From the NCBI RefSeq assembly GCF_038007465.1, contig NZ_JBBOXF010000001.1, positions 2,057,001-2,121,000 of the forward strand: DNA of 64,000 bases, given 5' to 3'. Made by a program: the position numbers and the translations under genes. Positions 52,998-62,245 of the stretch are shown here, piece by piece. Every line of letters starts with the position of its first letter. The first letter of the stretch is position 1. The DNA comes from Sporosarcina sp. FSL K6-1508. Its GTDB lineage: Bacteria; Bacillota; Bacilli; Bacillales_A; Planococcaceae. Below the pieces are notes generated by a model. The model was not told the origin of the DNA. It did not search any database and was given only the letters and a program-made list of their open reading frames with translations.

Positions 52998-53052
52998 AGA
53001 AACGGGACCCCCTGCGCAGTTAAGCTCGTAGAGGAGTTCCGTTTCTTGCTTT
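52998..53052. terminator. Probable terminator after the MFS gene
   Basis: AGAAACGGGAC ... GTTCCGTTTCT with a 27-base loop, then TGCTTTTATA. Confidence 0.65.
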
Positions 53053-53118
53053 TATACCTTTTCCACAAACTTGGATTGTTTTAGCCACTTCTATATCGTA
53101 CTTCCGGTCTTCTGTGGG

Positions 53119-53160
53119 ATATGATTGGTCAGAGTTGATATATGATCAATCTTAACCATT
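53119..53160. repeat. Two units of the 21-bp-period ATATGATCGGT repeat
   Basis: ATATGATTGG at 53119 and ATATGATCAA at 53140 share motif and spacing with the six-unit array at 15333-15457. Again in a convergent intergenic gap. Confidence 0.55.
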
Positions 53161-53195
53161 GTCATTCAACGGGATACATTGCGTTGGATGGGTGT

Positions 53196-55400
53196 TTAGT
53201 GAAACAGATCTGATTCCTTGGACTTGGTCAATAGATGCTTTGTTTTTTTATTTATCCGTTCTTTCAGGAAAGTACCGAATAGCAGGAATGCTAGACCGAC
53301 ACCTGCTAAGAATATAAGATCGATGCTTACTCTTCTCCAGACGATTCCGCCCACTGCTTCACGCATTAAGTCAACGGCGTATGTGAATGGAAGCGCGGGA
53401 TTAATAAATTGGAAAAATTCCGGTAGTAAAACAACTGGATAAGTCCCGCCTGATCCGGAAATTTGCAAAACAAGCATAATGATGGAAAGGGCTTTTCCAA
53501 CATTCCCAAACACGGAAACAAGTGTATAGACAATTGAAACGAAAATAAGGCTGATAAATAGCCCGAATACGACAAACCAAAATGGATTATGGACCTTTAC
53601 ACCAATCAGGACGATGTCTCCGATCGTCACAATCAAGGTCTGGAGAAATCCAATTGCCCAAAACGTGAGAAAACGTCCGAAATATATCTCCTTAACGATA
53701 TAATTGTCACCTTGCATTGTGTCAACTGCAAGTAAGGAAATGAGCAATAAACAGCCGACCCAAATGGAGAGCACTGTATAGAAAGGGGTCATTCCTGTGC
53801 CGTAGTTTTCAATAGGGAATAATTTATTTTCATTCAAAACGATCGGTTCTTCAAAAAAGGAACGTTCCGCTTGCGGGTCATTTTGGAGAAGCTGTATGAT
53901 CTCATTGATTTCCACTTCGCCTTGAACTTTTCGGATACGTTCTGCAAGTTGTTTTACCTTGTCATTAACATAAGGAAATTCCCCAAGGACAGTTTCAATC
54001 ATTTTCTTTCCATCGCCGACATGAACGTCTGTATTACTGATAATCTGAATGGCCTCAGGAAGGGTCGAATGAATACCATTTAATATTCCTTTAGCTTCGA
54101 GCACTGTGTTCTTTGCGTTTCCAATTTCAGCGAGTACCCGAGGTTCTATTGTTTGCTTATATTCTTTAATGAATGCATCTAATTTGATAGAAGTAGTAGC
54201 AGCGATTTTCTGCAATTCGTCAATAGCTTCTTTAAATTGCTGCTGTTTGCCTTGAACGATTGCGTTGACATTTTGCACATTTCCTTGAATTTCCTGAAGG
54301 TAACTTTTTAGGACTGCAGTTTTTTGAATGGCTTCGTCAAGCTGCTCTTGCCCTCTAAAAGAAGTAATAGCAGAAGATTCTTCGTCTGTTGACGGAGAGG
54401 ATTGCGAAGCATTCATGTCGCTAAGAAGTTTTAAATCCGCTTCGACAGTTCCAACTGTATCAATTGCTTGTAGCATTCTTTGTTCAAGCTGTTTTTTTAC
54501 ATTTTCCAATTCAGTGAAATTAAGGTCAACAGATTGAACTTTCTTTAGAAAGTCATTGGATTCGGCAGAAATCTCTTGTACGGTCTTTAAATCTTTGTTT
54601 ATCTTCGGAGCCATTTCATTCAGTTTTTTTTCAGCCTTCGTAAGAAAGTCTGCGGTGCTATTGAGCTTCGAAAGCCCGTCGGCTGTTAACCGTTGAACAT
54701 CAGGCATTAGGTTCTGCGCTTTACGAATGATCTTTTGTGCAGATTTAGTATCGGTTAATGATTCGTTCAGCAATTTATTGATAACAGGTAGATTTTTTTC
54801 CAAATCAAAAATATACCGCTCAAATTTTTGAATGTCCGGCAAGTCATTTTCAATTTCAATGCCTATTTCATTGAAAATAGTAAAAATGACGCCATTTACT
54901 GTCGATATGAATTCTCCACTCATTTGGTCTACAATAACACTAGCGCCTTTTTCAGTGATTTTCGGGGCAATGGAATTAATCTTTTCATTAACAAAATAAT
55001 CCATTTCTGCTTTTTGGGGTCTATCGGTAATGACGGAAGACAACTTTTCGGAAAAATCCTCAGGAATAATAATGACGGCAAAGTAATCACCGTACTCCAC
55101 TTTCTCCATCGCTTCCTTCCTGTTAGTGAATATCCATCCCATATCCTTATTCGTTTTTAATGTTTCAACAAGCTGTTCTCCAACATCGATTCGGTCTCCG
55201 CGTACAGTTGCCCCGCTATCCTCATTGACAACTGCAATTGGCATTTGGCTGGTTTGTGAATAAGGGTCCCATGATGCGATGATATTTAGCCATGCATAGA
55301 GGGAAGGGAGGAAAATAAGTCCGCCTATAAGAATTGCTGCCATCCAATTCTTACTTGTATTTTTGATGTCTGAAGTAAATATTCCCCATGCATTCTTCAT
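53196..55400 (-). CDS. YhgE/Pip-domain membrane protein
   Basis: A 734-residue protein of the YhgE/phage-infection-protein family. One N-terminal membrane segment (about 20-40, LIFLPSLYAWLNI) is followed by an extracytoplasmic region of about 500 residues with long coiled coils (180-480). Five to six C-terminal membrane segments (about 540-720, ABC-2-like) end the protein. The opening motif MPIAVVNEDSGA is diagnostic. Members act as phage receptors or as parts of type VII secretion and ABC-like export; no other type VII genes are visible here. GGGAGG precedes the ATG, and a 425-base gap separates it from the divergent ECF sigma gene. Confidence 0.88.
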   Translation of the reverse strand: MKNAWGIFTSDIKNTSKNWMAAILIGGLIFLPSLYAWLNIIASWDPYSQTSQMPIAVVNEDSGATVRGDRIDVGEQLVETLKTNKDMGWIFTNRKEAMEKVEYGDYFAVIIIPEDFSEKLSSVITDRPQKAEMDYFVNEKINSIAPKITEKGASVIVDQMSGEFISTVNGVIFTIFNEIGIEIENDLPDIQKFERYIFDLEKNLPVINKLLNESLTDTKSAQKIIRKAQNLMPDVQRLTADGLSKLNSTADFLTKAEKKLNEMAPKINKDLKTVQEISAESNDFLKKVQSVDLNFTELENVKKQLEQRMLQAIDTVGTVEADLKLLSDMNASQSSPSTDEESSAITSFRGQEQLDEAIQKTAVLKSYLQEIQGNVQNVNAIVQGKQQQFKEAIDELQKIAATTSIKLDAFIKEYKQTIEPRVLAEIGNAKNTVLEAKGILNGIHSTLPEAIQIISNTDVHVGDGKKMIETVLGEFPYVNDKVKQLAERIRKVQGEVEINEIIQLLQNDPQAERSFFEEPIVLNENKLFPIENYGTGMTPFYTVLSIWVGCLLLISLLAVDTMQGDNYIVKEIYFGRFLTFWAIGFLQTLIVTIGDIVLIGVKVHNPFWFVVFGLFISLIFVSIVYTLVSVFGNVGKALSIIMLVLQISGSGGTYPVVLLPEFFQFINPALPFTYAVDLMREAVGGIVWRRVSIDLIFLAGVGLAFLLFGTFLKERINKKTKHLLTKSKESDLFH

Positions 55401-55766
55401 AGAATCGCCTCCCTATAATCTTGTAATTCACTTTCCCTTTTATTAATTCAATTATTCAATATTATGAGGAAAATATTAAGTCGTTGGAGGGGGTGAGGGA
55501 AGAGCAAACATATATCAACGCATATCTTTTTATGTAAACGACTGAAATTCTGATTGACAGCTTGTTCTCAACGTCGACTTACTTGATTTGGATAGTAATA
55601 GTCCTGTCTGTCCCATGTTTCCCAAAGTGTGAGCATAAAATACCCGAGAAAGCTGAAACAACAAGTTAAGAGGGGGTGAGCCTGTTACGATTATTCTATA
55701 AAAACGTCTCTAATGAATACAGAGGTTAAGTACTATTGAGGATGTCTGCCTTAACTTAAAGTAAAA
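55401..55766. other. Divergent intergenic region
   Basis: No gene recognised. A 17-codon frame behind AAGAGGGGG near 55670 is too short to support. The promoter of the yhgE-like gene must lie here but was not identified. Confidence 0.5.
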
Positions 55767-55795
55767 TGAACCTTTTCATATGCTGTTGTGTCTAA
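55767..55795 (+). promoter_or_regulatory. Probable ECF-type autoregulated promoter
   Basis: TGAACC (55767-55772, followed by TTTT), 16-base spacer, TGTCTAA (55789-55795). The AAC core at -35 and the GTC at -10 fit the ECF sigma class, and it lies 30 bases before the ECF sigma gene. Confidence 0.65.
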
Positions 55796-55825
55796 TTCAT
55801 AAGAACGGTTGAAAAGGGGGATTGT

Positions 55826-56344
55826 ATGGATGAAATCGACCTAGCGAAAAGAGCTAAAAAACATGATACACAAGCGTTTTTATTGCTGATGGCTCTTTAT
55901 AAAGAAACGCTTTACCGAACGGCTTTTTCATTTTTGAAAAATGAGCATGATGCCATAGAAGCACTTCAGGAAGTAACCGTGCGCGCCTATAAAAAAATAC
56001 ATACTGTGAAAGAGCCAAAGTATATGAAGACTTGGCTTGTCAGAATCATGATGAACTACTGCCAAGACCAACTAAAATATAAACAGCGTTTTACCTTTAG
56101 CCAAGAATTATATGAAATCGAAGCTGAACTCAATTTCACACATCTTGAAATCGAAGAAGCCCTCTCCAAGTTACCAGACGCGGGACAACGATTGATTCAC
56201 CTGAAGTATTTTCAAGATGTTAAAAATAAAGACATAGCCGTCAGTGAGAACATACCGGAAGGAACGGTCAAATCGAGATTGCATCATGCATTAAAAGCAT
56301 TGCGAAAATACCTTTCAGAGGAAGGGGAATCAGATCATGTTTGA
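55826..56344 (+). CDS. ECF-type RNA polymerase sigma factor
   Basis: A 172-residue sigma-70-family factor. Region 2 spans about 15-85 (AFSFLKNEHDAIEALQEVTVRAYKK, with TWLVRIMMNYCQDQ). Region 4 spans about 110-165 (YFQDVKNKDIAVSENIPEGTVKSRLHHALKALRKYL). It is followed, with an eight-base overlap, by a membrane anti-sigma gene, the usual arrangement. Similar to SigV/SigW-like envelope-stress factors, though not assignable to one. Confidence 0.93.
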   Translation: MDEIDLAKRAKKHDTQAFLLLMALYKETLYRTAFSFLKNEHDAIEALQEVTVRAYKKIHTVKEPKYMKTWLVRIMMNYCQDQLKYKQRFTFSQELYEIEAELNFTHLEIEEALSKLPDAGQRLIHLKYFQDVKNKDIAVSENIPEGTVKSRLHHALKALRKYLSEEGESDHV

Positions 56345-57653
56345 ACATGAAAAAAAGCAGTTGGAAGCGTATCGAGCGAAACTGGAGGAAGTGCCCATCC
56401 AAGCCGACAAATTGAATAAAGCAATCGAAATGGGTGTTCATATAGCTGAAGCGGATGTCCGAGAAATGAAACGGAAGAGGAGGAAATTCATATGGTCATT
56501 TGCAACTGTTGCCATACTTGTTCTTGCCTTTGCAACAACGATCCGAATTTCGCCAGCATTTGCAAATGCCGTTTCTGCAATACCTGGGATGGGGAAAATT
56601 ATCGAGCTTCTTCAATATGATAAAGGGATGCAAGCAATTGTGGATAATGATTACTATCAATCCGTTCATGCCAGCCAGATGAAGGATGATCTGACAATCA
56701 CAATTGATGGCGTTATATTGGATGAAACAGGAATGGTCATTTCCTATACACTTGAAGCACCCTTTTCGCTCGAACAAATTAACTATAAAAAGATTAAGTT
56801 GTTCCAAAACGGTGAGGAAATTCCTTACGCCGCTATGTCATATAACGAACCCGATCAAAAGCATGACAACCGTAAAGAAGATGTGATTAACTTTTTATTT
56901 AACGGTAAACAAGAATATGCCACACAGGACTTTGTACTGGAAATTGAAGTAGATAATACTCAGAAAACTACTTTTTCACTGCCTTTTAATGTGCCGCAAG
57001 ATGTGAAAAAAGGAAAAGTTTATACAGTAAATCAAAAAGTCGAAGTTGAAAATCAAAAAATAATGATCCTATCAGTCACGGTCCATCCACTGCGAGTTGA
57101 AGTGAAAATTGCATTTGACGAATTGAATGCGATGAAAATATTGAATTTTGAAGACATGCGGATTGAAGATGAAAAAGGAGAAGTTTGGAGTAAAATCCAA
57201 AATGGCGTAAATGGTTTGGGCCCAGGAGAAAATGAGCAAATACTTTATTTGCAAAGTAATTATTTTGAACAGCCGAAACAACTTCATTTCAAGTTTAATA
57301 AAATCCAAGCTTTGCCGAAGGAAGAATCATTTCTGCTTGTAGATGTGGAAACGAAGAAAGTATTGAAACAACCTTCAGTCGGAAAAATCGAAGTTTCAAA
57401 AATTACACAAAATAACATTGAAATCCGGATGCCGGCGGGCAAGGAAGAATTCAACTTTTTCCTATTTTCGTCAGTTGAAAATGAAAATGGAGAAAGTATT
57501 GAAACAACTGGTCAATCAGCTTGGAGAGACACTGAATATAACTATTATGGCATCAGCTTTACGCAAGCTCAGTTTGCCGAGCCGCTGAGAATCGATTTCT
57601 TTGCTTATCCGAATTATATTAATGGTGACATTGACATCGAATTGCATGAGTGA
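56337..57653 (+). CDS. Membrane anti-sigma factor, DUF4179 type
   Basis: A 438-residue single-pass membrane protein. The N-terminal cytoplasmic segment (1-48) should bind the sigma factor. A membrane segment covers about 50-70 (FIWSFATVAILVLAFATTI), followed by the DUF4179 start ISPAFANAVSAIPGMGKII, then beta-rich extracytoplasmic domains to the end (DUF5643-like). Signal-dependent release or proteolysis is expected from the class. It overlaps the sigma gene by eight bases (ATGTTTGA), so expression is coupled. Confidence 0.87.
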   Translation: MFEHEKKQLEAYRAKLEEVPIQADKLNKAIEMGVHIAEADVREMKRKRRKFIWSFATVAILVLAFATTIRISPAFANAVSAIPGMGKIIELLQYDKGMQAIVDNDYYQSVHASQMKDDLTITIDGVILDETGMVISYTLEAPFSLEQINYKKIKLFQNGEEIPYAAMSYNEPDQKHDNRKEDVINFLFNGKQEYATQDFVLEIEVDNTQKTTFSLPFNVPQDVKKGKVYTVNQKVEVENQKIMILSVTVHPLRVEVKIAFDELNAMKILNFEDMRIEDEKGEVWSKIQNGVNGLGPGENEQILYLQSNYFEQPKQLHFKFNKIQALPKEESFLLVDVETKKVLKQPSVGKIEVSKITQNNIEIRMPAGKEEFNFFLFSSVENENGESIETTGQSAWRDTEYNYYGISFTQAQFAEPLRIDFFAYPNYINGDIDIELHE

Positions 57654-57750
57654 TGTGTTCAAATTAAGTGAAAGTGCTATCCAATAAGGAGCATTCATTT
57701 TAGGTTAATTGCAGGAAATCATCAATCGAGTTCGTACCGATTTAGACATG

Positions 57751-57785
57751 CAAAAAGCCATTCCCTCTGCGGAATGGCTTTTTCG
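57751..57785. terminator. Bidirectional terminator
   Basis: AAAAAGCCATTCC-CTCTGC-GGAATGGCTTTTT. Confidence 0.93.
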
Positions 57786-57811
57786 TTATTATGGAATCGG
57801 AAATAACTAGA

Positions 57812-58426
57812 TCAGGTATAAATAAAGAGCGAAAACAAGGATATGAGAATAATAATTGAAATAATAAACATGAAGCCAGAAAATAATACGATTGTTCCAA
57901 ATCCACGCCAAGAGGAAAAATTATGGACAATCCCAATTCCCTTACTTTGAACTATAAGCGCAAAGATAGAGACTCCCAACACGACCCACGTTTGTAAGAA
58001 GAAAAAGCCAATAGACATATTTGTTCCGAACGGTCCGCTTGGTGCGTCAAAAAGCTGCTTGCCATATAAGAAAATTGCAATTACTCCTATAGGCGCTGTC
58101 CAAATTGCAGGAATTGCACTAGCGCCGGTTGCAAGACTCATTTTTCGCATTGTCCCTGTACCGCCTAGTATTTTGCCGATCCATGTATAAGCTGCTATTG
58201 CAATTCCCCATCCGGCGAGTCCTGAAAGTAAGCCGATAAAAAGAATGAGAACGATTGTGGTTGGTAAGTTGAAACTTTCAAAAAAACCTAAGTCTGCAAA
58301 TGCAAATATACTATTTGCAAGAGCGGAAATGGAGATAAGCATGAATGAGTATACAATTGATTTATGATCAATTATATACCGAATCGTTTTGCTTGGCTGA
58401 GTCCAAATTGAGAAAAATGGATTCAC
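57812..58426 (-). CDS. Yip1-domain membrane protein
   Basis: A 204-residue protein with five membrane segments and the bacterial Yip1 layout: an N-terminal amphipathic NPFFSIWTQPSKTIRYII that precedes the first segment, then GLLSGLAGWGIAIAAYTWIGKILGG. The function in bacteria is unknown. The start is a GTG with AAGGAGAA eight bases upstream. It lies next to the large repeat block. Confidence 0.8.
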   Translation of the reverse strand: MNPFFSIWTQPSKTIRYIIDHKSIVYSFMLISISALANSIFAFADLGFFESFNLPTTIVLILFIGLLSGLAGWGIAIAAYTWIGKILGGTGTMRKMSLATGASAIPAIWTAPIGVIAIFLYGKQLFDAPSGPFGTNMSIGFFFLQTWVVLGVSIFALIVQSKGIGIVHNFSSWRGFGTIVLFSGFMFIISIIILISLFSLFIYT

Positions 58427-58649
58427 TTAAATTCTCCTTTTTACTAGTATACGCTCCATCAGAAATTGTATTACCGATTATTTTGTCCTCATTTTGCAAG
58501 CACTCTTGTGGTCAACTCTCTAGACTCCCGTGTTTATAAAATAAAACAACTGTTTTCCTGCTGCTCTTTACTAAAGTAGAAAGAAAAATTATTGGTTGTT
58601 CCTAAAATTGTTTGTTATACAGAGATTCCGGAAAAATTCACTTTACTAT

Positions 58650-59590
58650 ATATGCTCAAATAAAGAATCCGATTGAAGCTGCTGTGGCACTCAATAATGA
58701 AAGAGTTATAATTCGGGGTGTGTATTTAAGAACGCTTGGCGCTTTGGGGATGCCTTCCGCCGTAAGCCTGGATTATCGCTTCGCATCCAGTCTTACGGTT
58801 TCGGCGACCCCTTTGCCGCGCCTGCGCTAAGGTGTTCATTATCGGGAGAAATGTGATTTTAAGATGTATATGCCGAGATTATAATTTGATTACTATTCGA
58901 TACTATATATTGAATTAAAGAACTCCATTGAACCGCTACGGCGCTAGGGGATGCCTCCCGCCATAAGCCAAGCAGCTTCGCCGCCAGTCTTATGGCTTCG
59001 GCTACCCCTGTTAAGGCGCCTTCGCTCAGTTTTTACACCGGATCCATTTGTTCAACATATATAATTATAGTCAAGAAAGACGCACTCTGGGTTGTAGATT
59101 TCATCACAGCTAATGAAATACTCTTTCTCAAATAGACCATCCAGCGCAGGCGCGTCTTCGTGGTAGCCGGAGCGATAAGACTGAAAGCGCTCTTCTTTCC
59201 GGCTTATCGCGGGAGGCACCCACAAAGCGTCGAAGCGATATTAGTAGGATTTCTAATTCATTCCTCATGTATTGGGCCATTCGTTGTTCACATTCAATCG
59301 ATTTATGGCACTCCAGGTTGTAGGTCTTATCCCCGAAAACGAAATGCGCTTTCTCAAATAGACTATCCAGCGCAGACGCGTCTTCGTGGTAGCCGGAGCG
59401 ATAAGACTAAGGAGGGATGCAGTTCAATCCCTCCCAAGTGGTCTCCTTTCTGGCTTATCGCGGGAGGCATCCACAAAGCGTCGAAGCGGTAATAGTGGGA
59501 ATTCCAATTAGCTTTAATTAGTGGAGGTTTTTCATTAGCCTCCCAAAAGCTCTTGTAAACCGCATACGCCAGATACATTTGTTCATTATA
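58650..59590 (-). repeat. Composite palindromic repeat block, copy 2
   Basis: Inverted relative to 26545-27335. It contains four imperfect palindromes (about 58725-58835, 58920-59035, 59145-59245 and 59345-59490). Each has stems around CTCCCGCGATAAGCC-type sequence and a matching (C/T)TTATCGC-CCGGCTACC half. They are separated by coding-like spacers such as IECEQRMAQYMRNELE (minus strand). Comparing with copy 1 shows whole-palindrome presence or absence, which suggests the palindromes are individually mobile or deletable. No transposase. Confidence 0.78.
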
Positions 59591-59782
59591 ATTAGTACAT
59601 CAAATAGATTTCATTTTTTTAAAAAAAGACTTACAATGTCGGAATCCGAAATAACGAGGGGTGGATACTGCTAAGAAAATTTTACATATTTACAATTTAC
59701 GTAAAAATAAATGATGTCCTATCGTATATTTCCTATCGCCGGAATCATACTAACTACAAATTTTATGAGAGGAGAGAAAAGA

Positions 59783-60274
59783 GTGGAATCTGAACAACAG
59801 CTTCAGCAATTAAAACAACTGCAAATTCAACTGCAACAGCTCGAACTGCAAATACAGCTTCAACAACAAGAAAGTCAGAAAAAAGAATCAGCACCGACGC
59901 AGGAGCAACCGCCAGTAAAAGAAGAATCACAGCAAACACAAACTCAAGCAGAACCGGATCCGAAACAGCCGACACAATCAACCCCTAGCGATCCACAGCC
60001 GCAAGAACAAAAAGCGCCACCCAAAACACCAGAAATAGCGAAGGAATCTTCCATTTATTTTGAGCCTCCGAAAGCATTATCCACAATACAAGTCGGCTTT
60101 TTGCGAAATTTGCTGAGCGCTAATTTACTTGCAGTGAAACAATACCGGCAAGCCGCTCAAAACAGTCAGTTGCCTGATTTAAAGTGTCAGTTCGAAGAAG
60201 CGGGTCAATTGCATTTGTCGCAGTATGATAAATTGTTAACTCTATTGGAGGGAAATGGAGGTAATGCTCAGTGA
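59783..60274 (+). CDS. Gln-rich CotF-like coat-associated protein
   Basis: A 163-residue protein. Residues 1-35 form a Gln/Leu coiled coil (QQLQQLKQLQIQLQQLELQI). A Gln/Pro/Thr-rich linker follows (36-95), then a short helical domain (IQVGFLRNLLSANLLAVKQY) like the start of CotF-type ferritin-like helices. The start is GTG after GAGAGGAGAG. It overlaps the next CotF-like gene by four bases. A spore-surface role is inferred from that partner. Confidence 0.68.
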   Translation: MESEQQLQQLKQLQIQLQQLELQIQLQQQESQKKESAPTQEQPPVKEESQQTQTQAEPDPKQPTQSTPSDPQPQEQKAPPKTPEIAKESSIYFEPPKALSTIQVGFLRNLLSANLLAVKQYRQAAQNSQLPDLKCQFEEAGQLHLSQYDKLLTLLEGNGGNAQ

Positions 60275-60588
60275 CTTCTTCAAAAAAAAGTGAAAACCAA
60301 AAGACCCCACATTCACAAAAGACTGGAGTCAATGACTATGACTTGTTAAGCGCCGCACTAGCAACCGAAAAAAACTTGACTAACAGTTATGTAACTACTT
60401 TGCAGGAAGTGAGTCAGAAGATGTTTTATTCGTTACTTTTAGACCTGCTTAAGGAAACAACCCAACAACATCGCAAGTTGTTAGACCTGCAGTTCCAGCA
60501 TGGCTGGAGCCCGTTTTCCCCGGCGGCTCCGGAAGAGATCGCGGCACTTAAGCAGGAGTTCTCTGATTATAGACAGCAGCTGAAATAA
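60271..60588 (+). CDS. CotF-like spore coat protein
   Basis: A 105-residue protein with a polar N-terminus and two helices: NDYDLLSAALATEKNLTNSY and MFYSLLLDLLKETTQQHRKL. This is the spore coat F / DUF-like four-helix pattern seen in Bacillales coat proteins. The GTG start overlaps the TGA of the upstream gene (GTGA). The two proteins may assemble together. Confidence 0.75.
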   Translation: MTSSKKSENQKTPHSQKTGVNDYDLLSAALATEKNLTNSYVTTLQEVSQKMFYSLLLDLLKETTQQHRKLLDLQFQHGWSPFSPAAPEEIAALKQEFSDYRQQLK

Positions 60589-60604
60589 GACAAGCATGCC
60601 GAAG

Positions 60605-60648
60605 TAAACACTACTTAATTGAACTCCGATTAGGTGGTGTTTATTTTC
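60605..60648 (+). terminator. Weak terminator
   Basis: AAACACTAC ... GTGGTGTTT (one G-T pair) then ATTTTC. Confidence 0.55.
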
Positions 60649-60695
60649 AAGCTCTATAAGTTGGAGTATCGAATCTGGTGAATAAATCTTATGAT

Positions 60696-61022
60696 TCATA
60701 AAACTAAAGAAATCCATAAAATATGCTTGAAAAATACAAAGCTATAAAGAAGAAGACTGGATACGATTAAAATCTGGAAATATCGTCTGGGTTCAATCAT
60801 CGTTAATATAATTAGCAATACTAACGGTAAACAGATTTTAATGGTATAGAACCCCAAAATACTCCAATCATAAATGACGCGCATTAGCGGGTTTGCTTCG
60901 GTAATATGTTTTTGTTGAATGCCGAAGTCGGTGAAAAAGGAATCGGCAGTGGCTAAAAGTAAAAGGGCAATCCCCGGAACGAATAGTTTATGACGGCTTG
61001 TAAAGAAAAGCTTCGCATTCAT
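60696..61022 (-). CDS. DUF5658 membrane protein
   Basis: A 108-residue protein with three membrane segments. ADSFFTDFGIQQKHITEANPLMR matches the DUF5658 signature (a D..T..G...E.NP pattern in the first loop). The function is unknown. GAGGAGGAA lies nine bases before the ATG. Single gene between two plus-strand units. Confidence 0.78.
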   Translation of the reverse strand: MNAKLFFTSRHKLFVPGIALLLLATADSFFTDFGIQQKHITEANPLMRVIYDWSILGFYTIKICLPLVLLIILTMIEPRRYFQILIVSSLLLYSFVFFKHILWISLVL

Positions 61023-61193
61023 GTTATGGGTTCCTCCTCTCCGACTAGAGTAAGTGTCGTAAAACTAGGATGGGGAAATTTAAAGCGATTAAACCCTCTA
61101 AAAAGAGCAAAAAGATGCGGAGAATGTGTTTTCTTTCGTATACTGTACTAAACAGTAGGTTCTGGGGATGTTGGAAAGAAAGAAGGGGTTCGG

Positions 61194-62156
61194 ATGATTC
61201 GGACGATAGGACTTTCTGAAGAAAATGAAATAATTTTTGATTTTCCGCTAAACGATATTCATATCCGACGATTCAAGTGGTATTGGATTGATTTCAATCA
61301 GCCTGATGAACAAGAAATCATCTTATTGGATTCATTTTTTCATTTTCATCCGCTTACTATTGAAGATTGTTTGAACGGCCTGCAACGACCAAAAGTAGAT
61401 TTTTATGGAGAATATGCTTTTTTTGTATTACATTCTTTGTGCAATAATAATCTAAAAGCCGAAGAGTTGAATCTATTTCTGGGGAAAAACTATGTTATAA
61501 CCTTTCATCATTCAATAATTCAAGAGTTAGAAAATGCTAGGAATCGGATTATTGATACTCCAAATAAATGGAAACAGGGACATATCTTCGTTGTACATCA
61601 AATAATCGATAAAGTTGTGGATGACTACTTTCCAGTACTTCATAAAATTGAAGATCATCTGAATGAAATTGAGGACAGTCTTGCACCGTCAACCGTTCAT
61701 TTATCCATGGATTCTGTATTCGACGTCCGCAGCAACTTGCTTCGACTAAGAAGGACAATCATACCGATGCGCGATCTTTTACACCGGATGATTAGTTCCG
61801 AATCGCTGACGTTATCAGCAAATGAGAAAGCTTACTTTAGTGATATCTATGATAATCTATTGCGGCTCGGTGATATACTGGAATCCAACCGGGAACTAAC
61901 TGCAGATATTAGAGACAGCCAACTGTCCATAAACTCCAATCAAATGAATCGGATTATGATGATACTGACGATTGTATCATCGGTATTTATACCTCTCACA
62001 TTCATTGCGGGTGTGTATGGCATGAACTTCGACTTCATGCCCGAACTTCATTGGCGCTATGGCTATATCATTGCCTTAAGCGTCATGCTTGTAATTGGGC
62101 TAGCTATGTTGACATTATTTAAATATAAGGGTTGGCTGAGGATGTTTAAATCTTGA
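61194..62156 (+). CDS. corA: CorA-family Mg2+/Co2+ channel
   Basis: A 320-residue CorA-type channel with a cytoplasmic alpha/beta domain (1-165, including HPLTIEDCLNGLQRPKVDFY), a long stalk helix, and two C-terminal membrane segments separated by the selectivity motif YGMNF (near residue 274). The basic C-terminus (KYKGWLRMFKS) is typical. Mg2+ uptake is the family default; some members export. AAGGGG precedes the ATG, and a strong terminator follows. Confidence 0.94.
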   Translation: MIRTIGLSEENEIIFDFPLNDIHIRRFKWYWIDFNQPDEQEIILLDSFFHFHPLTIEDCLNGLQRPKVDFYGEYAFFVLHSLCNNNLKAEELNLFLGKNYVITFHHSIIQELENARNRIIDTPNKWKQGHIFVVHQIIDKVVDDYFPVLHKIEDHLNEIEDSLAPSTVHLSMDSVFDVRSNLLRLRRTIIPMRDLLHRMISSESLTLSANEKAYFSDIYDNLLRLGDILESNRELTADIRDSQLSINSNQMNRIMMILTIVSSVFIPLTFIAGVYGMNFDFMPELHWRYGYIIALSVMLVIGLAMLTLFKYKGWLRMFKS

Positions 62157-62177
62157 AGTCCCCTATACGGTTATCGC

Positions 62178-62236
62178 AAAAGGTACCAGCGATCAATACG
62201 ATTTTAATCGTGCTGAATACTGGTACCTTTTTTTGT
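62178..62236. terminator. Terminator after corA (bidirectional)
   Basis: AAAAGGTACCAG ... CTGGTACCTTTTTTT with an inner hairpin ACGATT/AATCGT. Confidence 0.9.
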
Positions 62237-62245
62237 TAACCATTT

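Noticed and set aside
59763..59981. Minus-strand 72-codon hydrophobic frame
   Set aside because: Antisense shadow of the Gln-rich CotF-like gene (Gln codons read as Leu/Val in reverse).
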